From Calothrix parasitica NIES-267 (lineage in GTDB: Bacteria; Cyanobacteriota; Cyanobacteriia; Cyanobacteriales; Nostocaceae), in contig NZ_AP018227.1 in the NCBI RefSeq assembly GCF_002368095.1, forward strand, positions 7,846,167 through 7,910,166: a stretch of DNA of 64,000 bases. Direction: 5' to 3'. Numbering within the stretch: the stretch's first letter is position 1; the number at the start of each line of letters is the position of its first letter. Made by a program: the position numbers and the translations under genes. Shown here piece by piece: positions 46,760 through 55,352 of the stretch. The notes below the pieces were generated by a model, which was not told the origin of the DNA, searched no databases, and saw only the letters and a program-made list of their open reading frames with translations.

Positions 46760-46926
46760 CAGCGGAAATTGCGGTCTTGGGGGTTTCCCCCATGTGAGCC
46801 GAAGGCTTTCTCGTAGAGTGCAAATTTCCAAGAGAGTTATCAATTAACAATGAACAATTATCAATCACCAATTTGTACATTGATAATTGTTCATTGACAA
46901 CTGATTTTTACTGGAGTTTTTTTGAA
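46760..46926. repeat. short repeat spacer between pntA1 and pntA2
   Basis: Contains GCGGTCTTGGGGGTTTCCCCCATGTGAGCC (about 46769-46798), the GGGGG/CCCCC hairpin also seen at 21769, and short ACAATTATCAATCACCA repeats. The hairpin could modulate expression of downstream genes. Confidence 0.6.
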
Positions 46927-47214
46927 ATGACAGAAGCATTAATTGCTGCTTTGTTCGTGTTTGTCTTGGCTTCTTTTGTTGGATTTGAAGTTATTAACAA
47001 AGTACCACCAACTTTGCATACACCTTTGATGTCTGGTTCTAATGCAATTTCTGGTATTGCCGTATTGGGAGCAATTGTCGCTGCTGGTGCAAAGGAATCA
47101 AATTTATCGGTAATTCTTGGTTTAACTGCGGTAATTCTTGCAACTATTAACGTTGTCGGTGGTTTCTTAGTAACTGACAGAATGTTGCAAATGTTTAAAA
47201 AGAAAGCTAGTTAG
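46927..47214 (+). CDS. pntA2: NAD(P) transhydrogenase subunit alpha, part 2 (membrane)
   Basis: Small membrane subunit of the transhydrogenase (95 residues). From the ATG at 46927 (MTEALIAALF) it has three hydrophobic helices: LIAALFVFVLASFVGFEVI, GIAVLGAIVAAGA and LSVILGLTAVILATINVVGGFLV, followed by RMLQMFKKKAS. The conserved VPPTLHTPLMSGSNAISG loop (near 26-44) is typical. The in-frame upstream ATG at 46873 would add 18 residues with odd sequence, and is rejected. Confidence 0.93.
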   Translation: MTEALIAALFVFVLASFVGFEVINKVPPTLHTPLMSGSNAISGIAVLGAIVAAGAKESNLSVILGLTAVILATINVVGGFLVTDRMLQMFKKKAS

Positions 47215-47327
47215 TGCTTAGTTAAGAGTTAAGAGTTAGGAGTTATAGATTATTGATAACTCACAACTAACCACTAACAACTAATAACTAACCACTAACA
47301 ACTAACCACTATCAACTATCAAATTTT
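47215..47327. repeat. heptamer-rich spacer between pntA2 and pntB
   Basis: Runs of AGTTAAGAGTTAGGAGTTA, then ACTAACAACTAATAACTAACCACTAACAACTAACCACTATCAACTATCAA just upstream of the pntB ATG. They are short tandem repeats of the ACTAACA/ACTAACC kind. Confidence 0.75.
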
Positions 47328-48731
47328 ATGAGCGATTTTCTCCCAACTGGCATTCAAATATCATATTTACTTGCTGCATCTCTGTTTATTCTGGGTCTAA
47401 AGAAATTAGGTTCACCCGCTACCGCTCGAAACGGTAACGTAATGGCTGCTGTGGGAATGTTGTTGGCTATTGTCGCAACTCTTTTAAATCAGCAGGTGTT
47501 GAATTATGAAATGATTTTGATAGGTTTGGCGATAGGTTCGGCTATTGGAGCTGTAGCTGCTTATGCGGTGCAAATGACGCAAATGCCCCAAATGGTCGGT
47601 TTACTTAATGGTTTGGGGGGTTCTGCTTCTGCTTTGGTTGCGGTTGCGGAATTTTGGCGGTTGTTGGAAAGTAACCAACCTATCGGTTTGGATGTAAATA
47701 TTTCGATGCTGCTTGATGTTTTCATCGGTGGTATTACTTTCACCGGAAGTGCGATCGCCTTTGCGAAGTTGCAAGGAATTCTCAAGGGTACTCCGATTAC
47801 TTATCCTTTGCAGCAACCTTTTAATATTTTGCTGTTGATTGGTTACGTTGTCGGTAGTGGATTTTTGATTGTAAATCCCTACAACCTACCTGTATTTTTA
47901 GGCATAGTCGGACTTTCATTACTATTAGGTATATTATTCGTTATCCCTATCGGTGGTGGGGATATGCCAGTAGTAATTTCGCTATTGAACTCACTTTCTG
48001 GTTTAGCTGCTGCTGCTGCTGGTTTTGTGGTGATGAACAATATGTTAATCATCGCTGGTGCTTTGGTGGGAGCAAGTGGTTTAATCCTCACACAAATTAT
48101 GTGTAAGGCTATGAACCGCTCTTTGTTCAGCGTGTTATTCGGTGCTTTCGGTGGAGCTACTTCTGGTGGTGCTGCTGGTGACGGTGGAACAGATGGAGGA
48201 ACAGTTCGCAGTGTTGACCCAGAAGAATGCGCGATGATGCTGGGCTATGCTCGTTCTGTAGTGATTGTTCCCGGTTACGGTATGGCTGTTGCTCAAGCAC
48301 AGCACGGTGTTCGCGAGTTGGGCGACCAGTTGGAGCGTATGGGTGTAGATGTTAAGTATGCGATTCACCCAGTTGCTGGAAGAATGCCGGGACATATGAA
48401 CGTATTATTAGCTGAGGCAAATGTTCCTTACGAACAGCTTCACGATATGGAAGATGTCAATCCTCAATTTGAGCAAACTGATGTTGCTTTAATTATTGGC
48501 GCAAATGATGTAGTTAATCCAGCGGCAAAAAGCGATAAAAATAGTCCGATTTACGGAATGCCCATTTTAGAAGTTGATAGGGCTAAGCAAGCGATTGTTA
48601 TCAAGCGCGGTATGAGCAAAGGTTTTGCTGGTGTAGATAACGGTTTGTTCTACAAAGATAAAACTTCAATGCTTTTTGGTAGTGCTAAAGACATGATAGG
48701 AAAGCTAGTTGCTGAAGTGAAGCAATTATAA
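47328..48731 (+). CDS. pntB: NAD(P) transhydrogenase subunit beta
   Basis: The 467-residue beta subunit contributes membrane helices (about nine, residues 10-260) and the NADP(H)-binding domain III. Helices include ISYLLAASLFILGLKKLG and QVLNYEMILIGLAIGSAIG; the domain III motif is VVIVPGYGMAVAQAQHGVRELGDQLER near 325. It includes GRMPGHMNVLLAEANVPYE and ALIIGANDVVNPAA. Together with pntA1 and pntA2 it forms a thylakoid or cytoplasmic-membrane proton-coupled transhydrogenase supplying NADPH. A strong intrinsic terminator follows at 48757. Confidence 0.95.
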   Translation: MSDFLPTGIQISYLLAASLFILGLKKLGSPATARNGNVMAAVGMLLAIVATLLNQQVLNYEMILIGLAIGSAIGAVAAYAVQMTQMPQMVGLLNGLGGSASALVAVAEFWRLLESNQPIGLDVNISMLLDVFIGGITFTGSAIAFAKLQGILKGTPITYPLQQPFNILLLIGYVVGSGFLIVNPYNLPVFLGIVGLSLLLGILFVIPIGGGDMPVVISLLNSLSGLAAAAAGFVVMNNMLIIAGALVGASGLILTQIMCKAMNRSLFSVLFGAFGGATSGGAAGDGGTDGGTVRSVDPEECAMMLGYARSVVIVPGYGMAVAQAQHGVRELGDQLERMGVDVKYAIHPVAGRMPGHMNVLLAEANVPYEQLHDMEDVNPQFEQTDVALIIGANDVVNPAAKSDKNSPIYGMPILEVDRAKQAIVIKRGMSKGFAGVDNGLFYKDKTSMLFGSAKDMIGKLVAEVKQL

Positions 48732-48756
48732 GCTGTTGTAATTTTTTAAAATAGTG

Positions 48757-48798
48757 ATGGGGAGGTAATTTTCTGATAATTATTTCCCCATTTTTTTT
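48757..48798 (+). terminator. intrinsic terminator of the pnt genes
   Basis: Stem ATGGGGAGGTAA paired with TTATTTCCCCAT (one or two G-U type pairs), followed by eight T. It is 26 bp after the pntB stop. Confidence 0.85.
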
Positions 48799-49164
48799 AT
48801 TAAAAAAAAGATTAATACGCTCAGATAATTTTACTGATTAAATAATATTGTCAAGCATTAGAGAATACAGTATTAAACCAAATCATCAAATTTCAAGAAT
48901 GAATCAGTTTATATTTTGCATAATTAGTTAAACCCCTAGAATAATAATGTTTATTTTAATATTCAATGAAGTTTATCGGGATATACAATCAACAAGATAG
49001 GAATAATTTATATTAGTAAATATAAAGGATGCAAAACCTGTAGTTCAAATTCAGTATGAGGAAATATAGCTTGAATATTCTTATTTTCTTCTCAATAGTA
49101 TCTTCAACTTATATTTTTAAGTATAGATATGCATCCTAACAATTAAATTATTCCTTTTCTGTAT
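48799..49164. other. AT-rich spacer, no gene seen
   Basis: About 365 bp between the pnt terminator and the palindromic element at 49165; AT-rich with no ORF, tRNA or repeat that I can identify. Confidence 0.3.
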
Positions 49165-49346
49165 AGGACTTACGCAAAAGTAAAGTTAATGCGTTATTAC
49201 GAGCGACAGCGACGTATTCAGCCTTCATCAAAGGTGCGGCTCATCTGTGAATCATCGCAGGATTTTTGCAATGATTCGCAGCTTCCCTGAATGCTTCCCT
49301 ACACGTAGTGACCGTCGTAATGACAAATCTTCATTCCGTAAGTCCT
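49165..49346. repeat. AGGACTTACG-ended MITE-like element, copy A
   Basis: Ends AGGACTTACG at left and CGTAAGTCCT at right (perfect 10-bp terminal inverted repeats). The interior holds ATTACGAGCGACAGCGACGTATTC...CACGTAGTGACCGTCGTAATGAC. An inverted-orientation copy with the same ends lies at 56443-56587. No coding content. Confidence 0.8.
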
Positions 49347-49565
49347 GTTGTAGAAAAAGATAATCTATCATTAACAAAAGTCTGAATTACAATTCCTCTA
49401 ACTTTGAATTTTGCTTTCAGACTTCAAGTAATTGTATTCAAAAAGCGGTAATAGATTTTGCATGTTCTTTTTTACTAAAAGAAAGAACATAACTTTTGCG
49501 TCTCTAATTTCCGGAGCTTAGTTTGCTGGAGTCTTACGAGTCATAATTTGTAATCAGTTAAAATC

Positions 49566-52403
49566 ATGTTACAGCGAAAGTACGAAGATAAATTTGTTAG
49601 AAACAAATACGCTGAAGAATTACTGATTAGAATTACAAAAAGTGAGAGTAATTTTACTGATGCAGTGACAATACATGGACAAGCCGGAAGCGGGAAATCA
49701 AGTCTTTCTAAGTCTTTATACAATAAGGTAGCACAACATTACTCTAAAAGCACAGTTATTAAAGTTGAAGAAATACTTAAGGATTATGTAATATCAAATC
49801 CAAAAATATCGACTTTACTAAAATTACGAGAAGATTTTCTCAAAAATCAATCTTGTTTGAATTGCTTTGATATTGCTTATCTACTGTACGGTGGTTTAGT
49901 AAATTCTGCTGAGTCAATAAATATATCTCCAGAAGTTGTTTCAGAAAGCCAGTGTTTACAAATTATTGAAGTAGTCAAGCAAGGATTATACCAATTTCCT
50001 TTATTATTGGAAGCTAATTTATCCATAGCTAATTATCAAAGTCAGCAGCAACCGGACGCAGCATTATTTGGTAGTAAAATATTTGCTAGTTTAAACTGGT
50101 TTTTTATCCAACAAACGGAAGAAATGCGTCAGTGGTGGAAACTAACAGGTAGTAATAATTTACAAGAATTAAAAGATTGCGCGAATCTAAAAGATTTCCT
50201 AAATTTACTACCTTTATTTTTAGCGAGAGATTTACAGCTATACCTACAACAATTTCCTCAAAAAGCAGTAGCTGTTATCGATAATTACGAATCTTTTGCT
50301 GATGCTGAAGGTCAATGTGAATGGTTGAAGGATTTAATTAAAATCAATCCTTCTATATTATGGATAATTTTTGCAGAAAAACCACTTCATTTAACAAGCA
50401 ACAGCGAAAATTTTCTCATACAAAATTTGACTGATGCTGAATCTAAAGAAATTTTACAAAAATTCGACATTGAAAATTTAGAGATTTCACAAGCTATTGT
50501 TCAAGCATCTGAAGGTTTTCCTTTGTATTTAAAATTAGGAATAGAAACTTACCTAAGTCTTACAAAGCAAAAAACTCTAGAAGTTAAAGATTTTGCTGTT
50601 AACATCCAAGAAATCTTACCAAAACTAAAGGTAGCTTGGGATTGGAATGAAAGAAGAATTTGGCAAATTTTATCTAACTGCCAAAGTTGGGATAAAGTGT
50701 TATTTGTAAAATTGATGAGTCACTTGAAAATTTTTAGCTGTGACTGGATATGCGATTGTTGGGATAAACTTTTTAATGAAGTTGTCAAATCTAGTTTTGT
50801 AGAATTACATGCAGAAGAATTTTGTTTACACCCAATTGTGGGAGAATATTTATACAAAAATCAACCTACCGAATTACAGCAATCAGTTAATAGTTGGTTG
50901 TCTAAATACTATCAAGATAAATATCAACAATCAGAACTAAATTTAGGTGCGTTGGTAAAGTTCATCGAACATAGTTTAAAGAGTCCACAATACCAAAAAG
51001 TAACTGATTGGTTTTTTGAGCAAATTAAACTACTTTCCGAAACAGGTAAACATCAGTTTGTTATTTACATACTACAAATTTTTCTCCAATCTCAACAAAA
51101 TGCTTTTGCTTGGAGTCTATTAGGTAAATCACTTTTCGCTTTAGAAAATTATCAACAAGCTGTAATTGCGCTACAAAAAGCAGAAAAGTTGTGGGAAGCC
51201 GAAAAAAATCTAGAAAATTTACTCCTTTCAACTGTACACTTACAGCTTGCAGCTTGTTATCTAATATTTAAACGTACTTCAGATGCTAGTCTGACTGCAA
51301 AAAAAGCTTTAAGTATCCGCAGTACTAAATTCAACTACAATTCTGTTGAAATAGCCGATGTCTTGAAACTGCAAACAGAGATTGCTGTCATTGAAGGAAA
51401 ATACTCAGAAGCTTTAAAGTTAAGTCAAAAAGTTTTACAGATATTTGAATCTCATCACAATATCTCAAATCTTCAACTTACTCAAATAAAATTTATAATT
51501 GCCTGGTTAAATGCTCTCAACAAAAATTTACATACAGCGGAAAAGCTGTTTAAAGAGACCCTGAATCACCTAGATACTCAAAACCATTCTCTAACTATTT
51601 ATTGTCATGGAATGCTAGCCGATATCTACCAAAATATGGGTTATTTCAATTATCAGCAAGCTTATGAAAAGTACGAATTAGCTTTAGAATCTGCTGAAAT
51701 TAATCTTGGTCTGACACATCCTCAAACTCTAAAATTTATTGCTGCTATAATAAGTTTTTCCCGCATTCGTGGCGAATACGATACAGTAGACATTCTCACA
51801 CAACGCCGCCATGCCAACATGGAAATCAGTAATTTTGAAGAAACCCCTGCTGTTGCACAAAGGCTTAATAGAATCGGTTGCTTGCTTTATCAGCAAGGAA
51901 AGTATGCGTTTTCAGAACATTTACTACAACAAGCGCTACAAATCAATTGTAGGGTTCTGAGCGAACAGCATCCTCAGACAGCCGAAAGTTTCCACAACCT
52001 AGGACTAATTCATAAAAGTCAAAGACGGTACCACACCGCAGAAGTGTACTTTAAGCAAGCTTTTCAAATACGTTCCCAATTACTTGGAGAAGAACATCCC
52101 ATCACTGCTAGCAGTATTAATAGCTTGGCTGCATTGTACTGCTGTATGGGAAAATATCAGCAAGCCGAACCTCTTCTACAACAAGCGCTAGAAATCTGTC
52201 AACAAAACTTCGGAGAAATGCATCCCCACACTGCAACAACTCTAAATAATTTGGCACAAATGTATTTCTGTCAAGGGCTTAATATTAAAGCCCAACCTAT
52301 GTTTCAAAGAGCACTAGATACCTGTCAACAAGTTTTGGGAGAAGAACATCCTTACACCAAAACTGTAGAAAGCAATTTGAGACGATTGCTAGAGAGTAAT
52401 TAA
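49566..52403 (+). CDS. STAND-like P-loop NTPase with C-terminal TPRs (945 aa)
   Basis: A 945-residue protein. The N-terminal P-loop domain has Walker A at residues 38-46 (GQAGSGKSS) and a Walker B candidate near residue 238 (AVAVIDNYESF), followed by a sensor-like LWIIFAEKP. A middle, helical part (about 330-500) could be the winged-helix/lever region of STAND NTPases. The C-terminal half is made of tetratricopeptide repeats. The last four are kinesin-light-chain-like, each with a LGEEHP or GEMHP turn (about 775-945). STAND proteins switch on ligand binding and serve in regulation, cell death or phage defence. No effector domain is visible here, so partners are unknown. Confidence 0.78.
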   Translation: MLQRKYEDKFVRNKYAEELLIRITKSESNFTDAVTIHGQAGSGKSSLSKSLYNKVAQHYSKSTVIKVEEILKDYVISNPKISTLLKLREDFLKNQSCLNCFDIAYLLYGGLVNSAESINISPEVVSESQCLQIIEVVKQGLYQFPLLLEANLSIANYQSQQQPDAALFGSKIFASLNWFFIQQTEEMRQWWKLTGSNNLQELKDCANLKDFLNLLPLFLARDLQLYLQQFPQKAVAVIDNYESFADAEGQCEWLKDLIKINPSILWIIFAEKPLHLTSNSENFLIQNLTDAESKEILQKFDIENLEISQAIVQASEGFPLYLKLGIETYLSLTKQKTLEVKDFAVNIQEILPKLKVAWDWNERRIWQILSNCQSWDKVLFVKLMSHLKIFSCDWICDCWDKLFNEVVKSSFVELHAEEFCLHPIVGEYLYKNQPTELQQSVNSWLSKYYQDKYQQSELNLGALVKFIEHSLKSPQYQKVTDWFFEQIKLLSETGKHQFVIYILQIFLQSQQNAFAWSLLGKSLFALENYQQAVIALQKAEKLWEAEKNLENLLLSTVHLQLAACYLIFKRTSDASLTAKKALSIRSTKFNYNSVEIADVLKLQTEIAVIEGKYSEALKLSQKVLQIFESHHNISNLQLTQIKFIIAWLNALNKNLHTAEKLFKETLNHLDTQNHSLTIYCHGMLADIYQNMGYFNYQQAYEKYELALESAEINLGLTHPQTLKFIAAIISFSRIRGEYDTVDILTQRRHANMEISNFEETPAVAQRLNRIGCLLYQQGKYAFSEHLLQQALQINCRVLSEQHPQTAESFHNLGLIHKSQRRYHTAEVYFKQAFQIRSQLLGEEHPITASSINSLAALYCCMGKYQQAEPLLQQALEICQQNFGEMHPHTATTLNNLAQMYFCQGLNIKAQPMFQRALDTCQQVLGEEHPYTKTVESNLRRLLESN

Positions 52404-52670
52404 AGGGATGGGGAGATTGGGAGACAAGGGGACAAGGAGAATCGAAATTGATTTTAATCGGAAATCGGAAATCTAAAATCCGTTGAGGATGCGTTTGGGG
52501 AAGAGAAGTTGGGAAAGATATTCTTCCCTCAAACTGAGCCACATATAAAGGTGAAGGGGACGGAAACCGACACCCCCAATTTCCCGCAAAATCTAAAAGA
52601 CGTAGCGGTGCTACGTCTCTACATTCGGATATGAGGGATTTTCGGAAGATAGCGTCCGTTACCTGTTTAA
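52404..52670. repeat. spacer with three repeated motifs
   Basis: Contains GGGGACAAGGAGA runs, an ACGGAAACCGACACCCCCAA segment (also at 9934) and the GACGTAGCGGTGCTACGTCTC palindrome (52599-52619, also at 12150). It separates the TPR protein from the convergent petN-companion gene. Confidence 0.6.
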
Positions 52671-52832
52671 TTATCGTTTTTTTGCTGTACCACGGCGCAA
52701 TTCTCGTTTTTCTTGTTCTCGAAGACGACGGTCACGCCATTCCATCAAAGTCAAATAAACCACGCCACTTGTAACAGCTACGAGTAATACTAAGGCAGAC
52801 AAAGCCAAAATGTTGAGAAATGAGCCTTCCAC
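52671..52832 (-). CDS. small membrane protein downstream of petN (53 aa)
   Basis: This 53-codon ORF is too short for usual cut-offs. From a GTG start at 52832 it encodes one membrane helix (ILALSALVLLVAVTSGVVYLTL, about 8-29) and a very basic tail with WRDRRLREQEKRELRR. It lies 6 bp downstream of petN on the same strand, so they are probably cotranscribed. I believe similar genes follow petN in other cyanobacteria, but this memory is not firm. Function is unknown. Confidence 0.65.
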   Translation of the reverse strand: MEGSFLNILALSALVLLVAVTSGVVYLTLMEWRDRRLREQEKRELRRGTAKKR

Positions 52833-52838
52833 AATAAT

Positions 52839-52928
52839 TTATAGTCCGTTACGACCCCAAACTACCATTGCAATTGACCAAGTAAAAACTACCATTAAAG
52901 TAACCCAGCCTAAAGTCAAAATCGCCAT
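52839..52928 (-). CDS. petN: cytochrome b6-f complex subunit PetN
   Basis: A 29-residue single-helix protein: begins [15 protein letters not shown] and ends VVWGRNGL. PetN is a small, essential subunit of the cytochrome b6f complex in the thylakoid membrane and helps its stability. The sequence is highly conserved, so the call is strong despite the length; it is missed by standard ORF thresholds. The next gene on the strand is a 53-residue membrane protein. Confidence 0.97.
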   Translation of the reverse strand: MAILTLGWVTLMVVFTWSIAMVVWGRNGL

Positions 52929-53043
52929 AATACTACTTTTAAACTTCCTGTATTAACAACTCCATAACTATCATACAATCATCAGTTACTAGTTTAAATA
53001 TGATTTGAGCATGAGAAATTAGGAGTGAAGACAGGGGATTGTA

Positions 53044-53508
53044 ATGAAAGAAACTTATAGACCAAATTTAATGACGGAACGATTGGAATCTCTGAAGGCT
53101 GGAATTATTAGTAGTTTGAGTTTTTCTCTGGTATTTACTGTCGCTTCTATTTTAAATCGCTTTTTACTCAAAAAGTATTTTCCAGAACTTGATAATGCAA
53201 GTATAATTGCGGCGAATTGGCATTGGTTTATTAGCTTTGGAATCGCTGGTTTTTCTGGTTTGCTGTTTGGCGTAACTTATCGCTATATTATTCGTGAAGA
53301 TAATAACCCGCAGCTAAAATCGGGTAGCGTATTAGCTTTCGGATTGGTGCGAGGTTTAGCTCAGGTCGATATAGGTTTAAATTACTCATTTTCGGTTTTA
53401 CCGTTGGTCGTGATTGTTTCTGAAAGTATTTTAGAGTTTGCAATTGCAGCTTTTATTCTTGATAGTGCAATTAAATTTTCTTGGGTAAAACCTTTTATTG
53501 GGGAGTAG
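53044..53508 (+). CDS. conserved membrane protein (154 aa)
   Basis: A 154-residue protein with about four hydrophobic helices: GIISSLSFSLVFTVASIL (about 19-36), WFISFGIAGFSGLLFGVTYRY (60-80), GSVLAFGLVRGLAQVDIG (98-115), and SVLPLVVIVSESILEFAIAAFIL. I do not recognise a named family, but the layout is that of widespread cyanobacterial membrane proteins of unknown function. It is followed by the exonuclease gene after 24 bp of a CTGATAA run, so they may be cotranscribed. Confidence 0.65.
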   Translation: MKETYRPNLMTERLESLKAGIISSLSFSLVFTVASILNRFLLKKYFPELDNASIIAANWHWFISFGIAGFSGLLFGVTYRYIIREDNNPQLKSGSVLAFGLVRGLAQVDIGLNYSFSVLPLVVIVSESILEFAIAAFILDSAIKFSWVKPFIGE

Positions 53509-53532
53509 CAACTGATAACTGATAACTGATAA

Positions 53533-54087
53533 ATGTCTAGCTATTTTTTAATCGTTGATTTAGAAGCAACCTGTTCCAATGATGATAGTGTTCCTCGGGG
53601 GGAAATGGAAATCATTGAAATCGGTGCGGTAATGTTGAACCGTTCGACTTGGGAAATAGATTCGGAATACCAAAAGTTTATTAAACCTGTAAGACATCCA
53701 AATTTAACTCAATTTTGTACAGAATTAACTACAATTACTCAGCAAAATATTGATACAGCACTAACCTTTCCAGAAGTAATCGCGAATTTTAAAGAATGGA
53801 TTGATTCATATCCTAAAAATATTTTCTGCTCTTGGGGTAATTATGATAAAAACCAATTTATCCAAGATTGTGCATTTCATAATTTTGCTTACCCTTTTGG
53901 CTCGGAACATAGAAATATCAAAAAGGAATTTTCTTCATATCTTGGAAGTAAGAAAAAATTTGGAATTACTCAAGCTTTGAAACATCTAGCATTAAAGTTT
54001 GAGGGAATTCACCATCGCGGTATTGATGATGCTCGGAATATTGCCACTATTTACAAATATATGAATCAGAATAAAGCCAAAAATTAA
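53533..54087 (+). CDS. DEDDh-type 3'-5' exonuclease
   Basis: A 184-residue exonuclease of the DnaQ/ERI-1-like type. Motifs: ExoI LIVDLEATC with the Asp and Glu, ExoII in the FCSWGNYDKNQF region (Asp), and ExoIII HRGIDDARNIATIYKY, with His and Asp, so the full DEDDh set is visible. The length fits the stand-alone ERI-1/3'hExo-like or KapD class, which trims 3' ends of RNA or DNA. It follows the small membrane protein. Start at 53533 (MSSYFLIVD) lies after a CTGATAA array, so the Shine-Dalgarno is poor. Confidence 0.9.
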   Translation: MSSYFLIVDLEATCSNDDSVPRGEMEIIEIGAVMLNRSTWEIDSEYQKFIKPVRHPNLTQFCTELTTITQQNIDTALTFPEVIANFKEWIDSYPKNIFCSWGNYDKNQFIQDCAFHNFAYPFGSEHRNIKKEFSSYLGSKKKFGITQALKHLALKFEGIHHRGIDDARNIATIYKYMNQNKAKN

Positions 54088-54159
54088 AATTTGAATATAG
54101 TAATTTTACTCCTCTTTTTAATAAGAAGAGGGAAAGAGGTGAGATTCTATAATTTATTC

Positions 54160-55155
54160 TTATTCAAAACAACGAGGAATGATATTATTTTCATTTCCGT
54201 AGTAATCGATTATTTCATAACTCCTTAAAACAATTAGCTCCATCAAATTGACCATATTCTTCTTAACTAAAGCTTGCTCTGATAAACTTATATAAGGTAT
54301 CTCAGATAGTAGTAACCCTGTAATATCTTCATGACCTCCATCTTCATTAATACCAGCATGAAGCAAGATAGGTTGATAAAAATCTTTGGGTAATTCTAAA
54401 GCTTGAGATTGCTTTTTAAAAAACTCGTGAAATGATGGCTCATCTTGTTCAAACAGTATCAATGCAGCTTTGAAACTTAGAGGATGTTGCTTGGCAAAAA
54501 TTGCTAGAGATGAACAAATTCCAAAAGTACTTGGTAGTGGCTGCATTTTCTGAATTTGCTCGTCTGTAATTCCTACACTTTTTAAAGATTTATCAATTAA
54601 ACGGTCGTGATGTAATTCTGAAGCAAAAAATTCTTGTAGCAGTTTATCAACGGGATTCGATTCATAATTCGCTAAAGCAGGGGCTAAAAGTTTGGGACAC
54701 AAATGGGTCACATGATAAGACTCTAAAGAATAGCCAATTAATTGATGTTTGGTAATTGTCCCATCAACCATCTTCGCGAAAAAGGGAGAAGATGTAAACT
54801 GTAGTTTAAGACGTTCTAAAAATCTCCATAATTCTCGATAAAATTGACTTCCACTTACTCCTGTATTTGAAATATTATTTTGAGTTTCAGTTAACAATTC
54901 ACGGTTATCAAAATTAGCAAGCAGTTCCGGTATTTCTTCTTTAATGTTTGGACAAGCTTTACTCAACTGGTTTAATGAAAAATTACCTATCTGTAAAAGT
55001 TTTAATAACTGAGTTATTTCTTGATAATATTCTGATGGCGCAGAAATTGAAAAAGCTTGTTCGGAATTATGAATAATAATTTCATCTTGCTTAAATTCAA
55101 AAAATATTCTATTCCTAAACTGTGGCTGTTTATATAAGACTTTAGCTAATGTCAT
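54160..55155 (-). CDS. RRE-like plus heme-oxygenase-like (HDO/TenA-type) protein, putative RiPP-modifying enzyme
   Basis: 331 residues. Residues about 10-90 look like a PqqD/RRE winged helix (strand pair, then EITQLLKLLQIGNFSLNQLSKACP..ELLANFDNRELLTE). Residues 105-325 are an all-helical domain of the heme-oxygenase-like diiron type. Candidate ligands are E145, H148 and H151 (LESYHVTHLCPK), E180, H182 and H183 (ASELHHDRLID), and H266, E271, D272 and H275 (HAGINEDGGHEDI). Such HDO proteins oxidise amino acids or peptide residues. It is third in a minus-strand series after a precursor-like peptide and a ligand-less paralogue. Enzyme role is inference; substrate binding by the N-terminal domain is suggested by the fusion. 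Confidence 0.65.
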   Translation of the reverse strand: MTLAKVLYKQPQFRNRIFFEFKQDEIIIHNSEQAFSISAPSEYYQEITQLLKLLQIGNFSLNQLSKACPNIKEEIPELLANFDNRELLTETQNNISNTGVSGSQFYRELWRFLERLKLQFTSSPFFAKMVDGTITKHQLIGYSLESYHVTHLCPKLLAPALANYESNPVDKLLQEFFASELHHDRLIDKSLKSVGITDEQIQKMQPLPSTFGICSSLAIFAKQHPLSFKAALILFEQDEPSFHEFFKKQSQALELPKDFYQPILLHAGINEDGGHEDITGLLLSEIPYISLSEQALVKKNMVNLMELIVLRSYEIIDYYGNENNIIPRCFE

Positions 55156-55169
55156 GTCATTTATTTTTG

Positions 55170-55352
55170 ATTTATATTTAAATTTATAAGTACTTAGGTG
55201 AAATTAACTGTGCATTTGTCATTGCGAGTGAAACGAAGCAATCTCAAAGTGCTGCAATTGCTATGTCCTAATGTCCCTCCGGGACACGCTCCGCTAACGC
55301 TGTTGCTCGCAATGACATAAATAATTTTGCACACCTACTGATTTTATAGTTT
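55170..55352. repeat. palindromic repeat in the RiPP locus spacer
   Basis: The spacer between the two HDO-like genes contains TTTGTCATTGCGAGTGAAACGAAGCAATCTC...TTGCTCGCAATGACATAAATAA and an inner TGTCCCTCCGGGACA palindrome. Related sequence appears at about 37510-37590. The outer ends (CTTAGGTG...CACACCTACT) form an imperfect inverted repeat. No promoter could be recognised. Confidence 0.65.
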
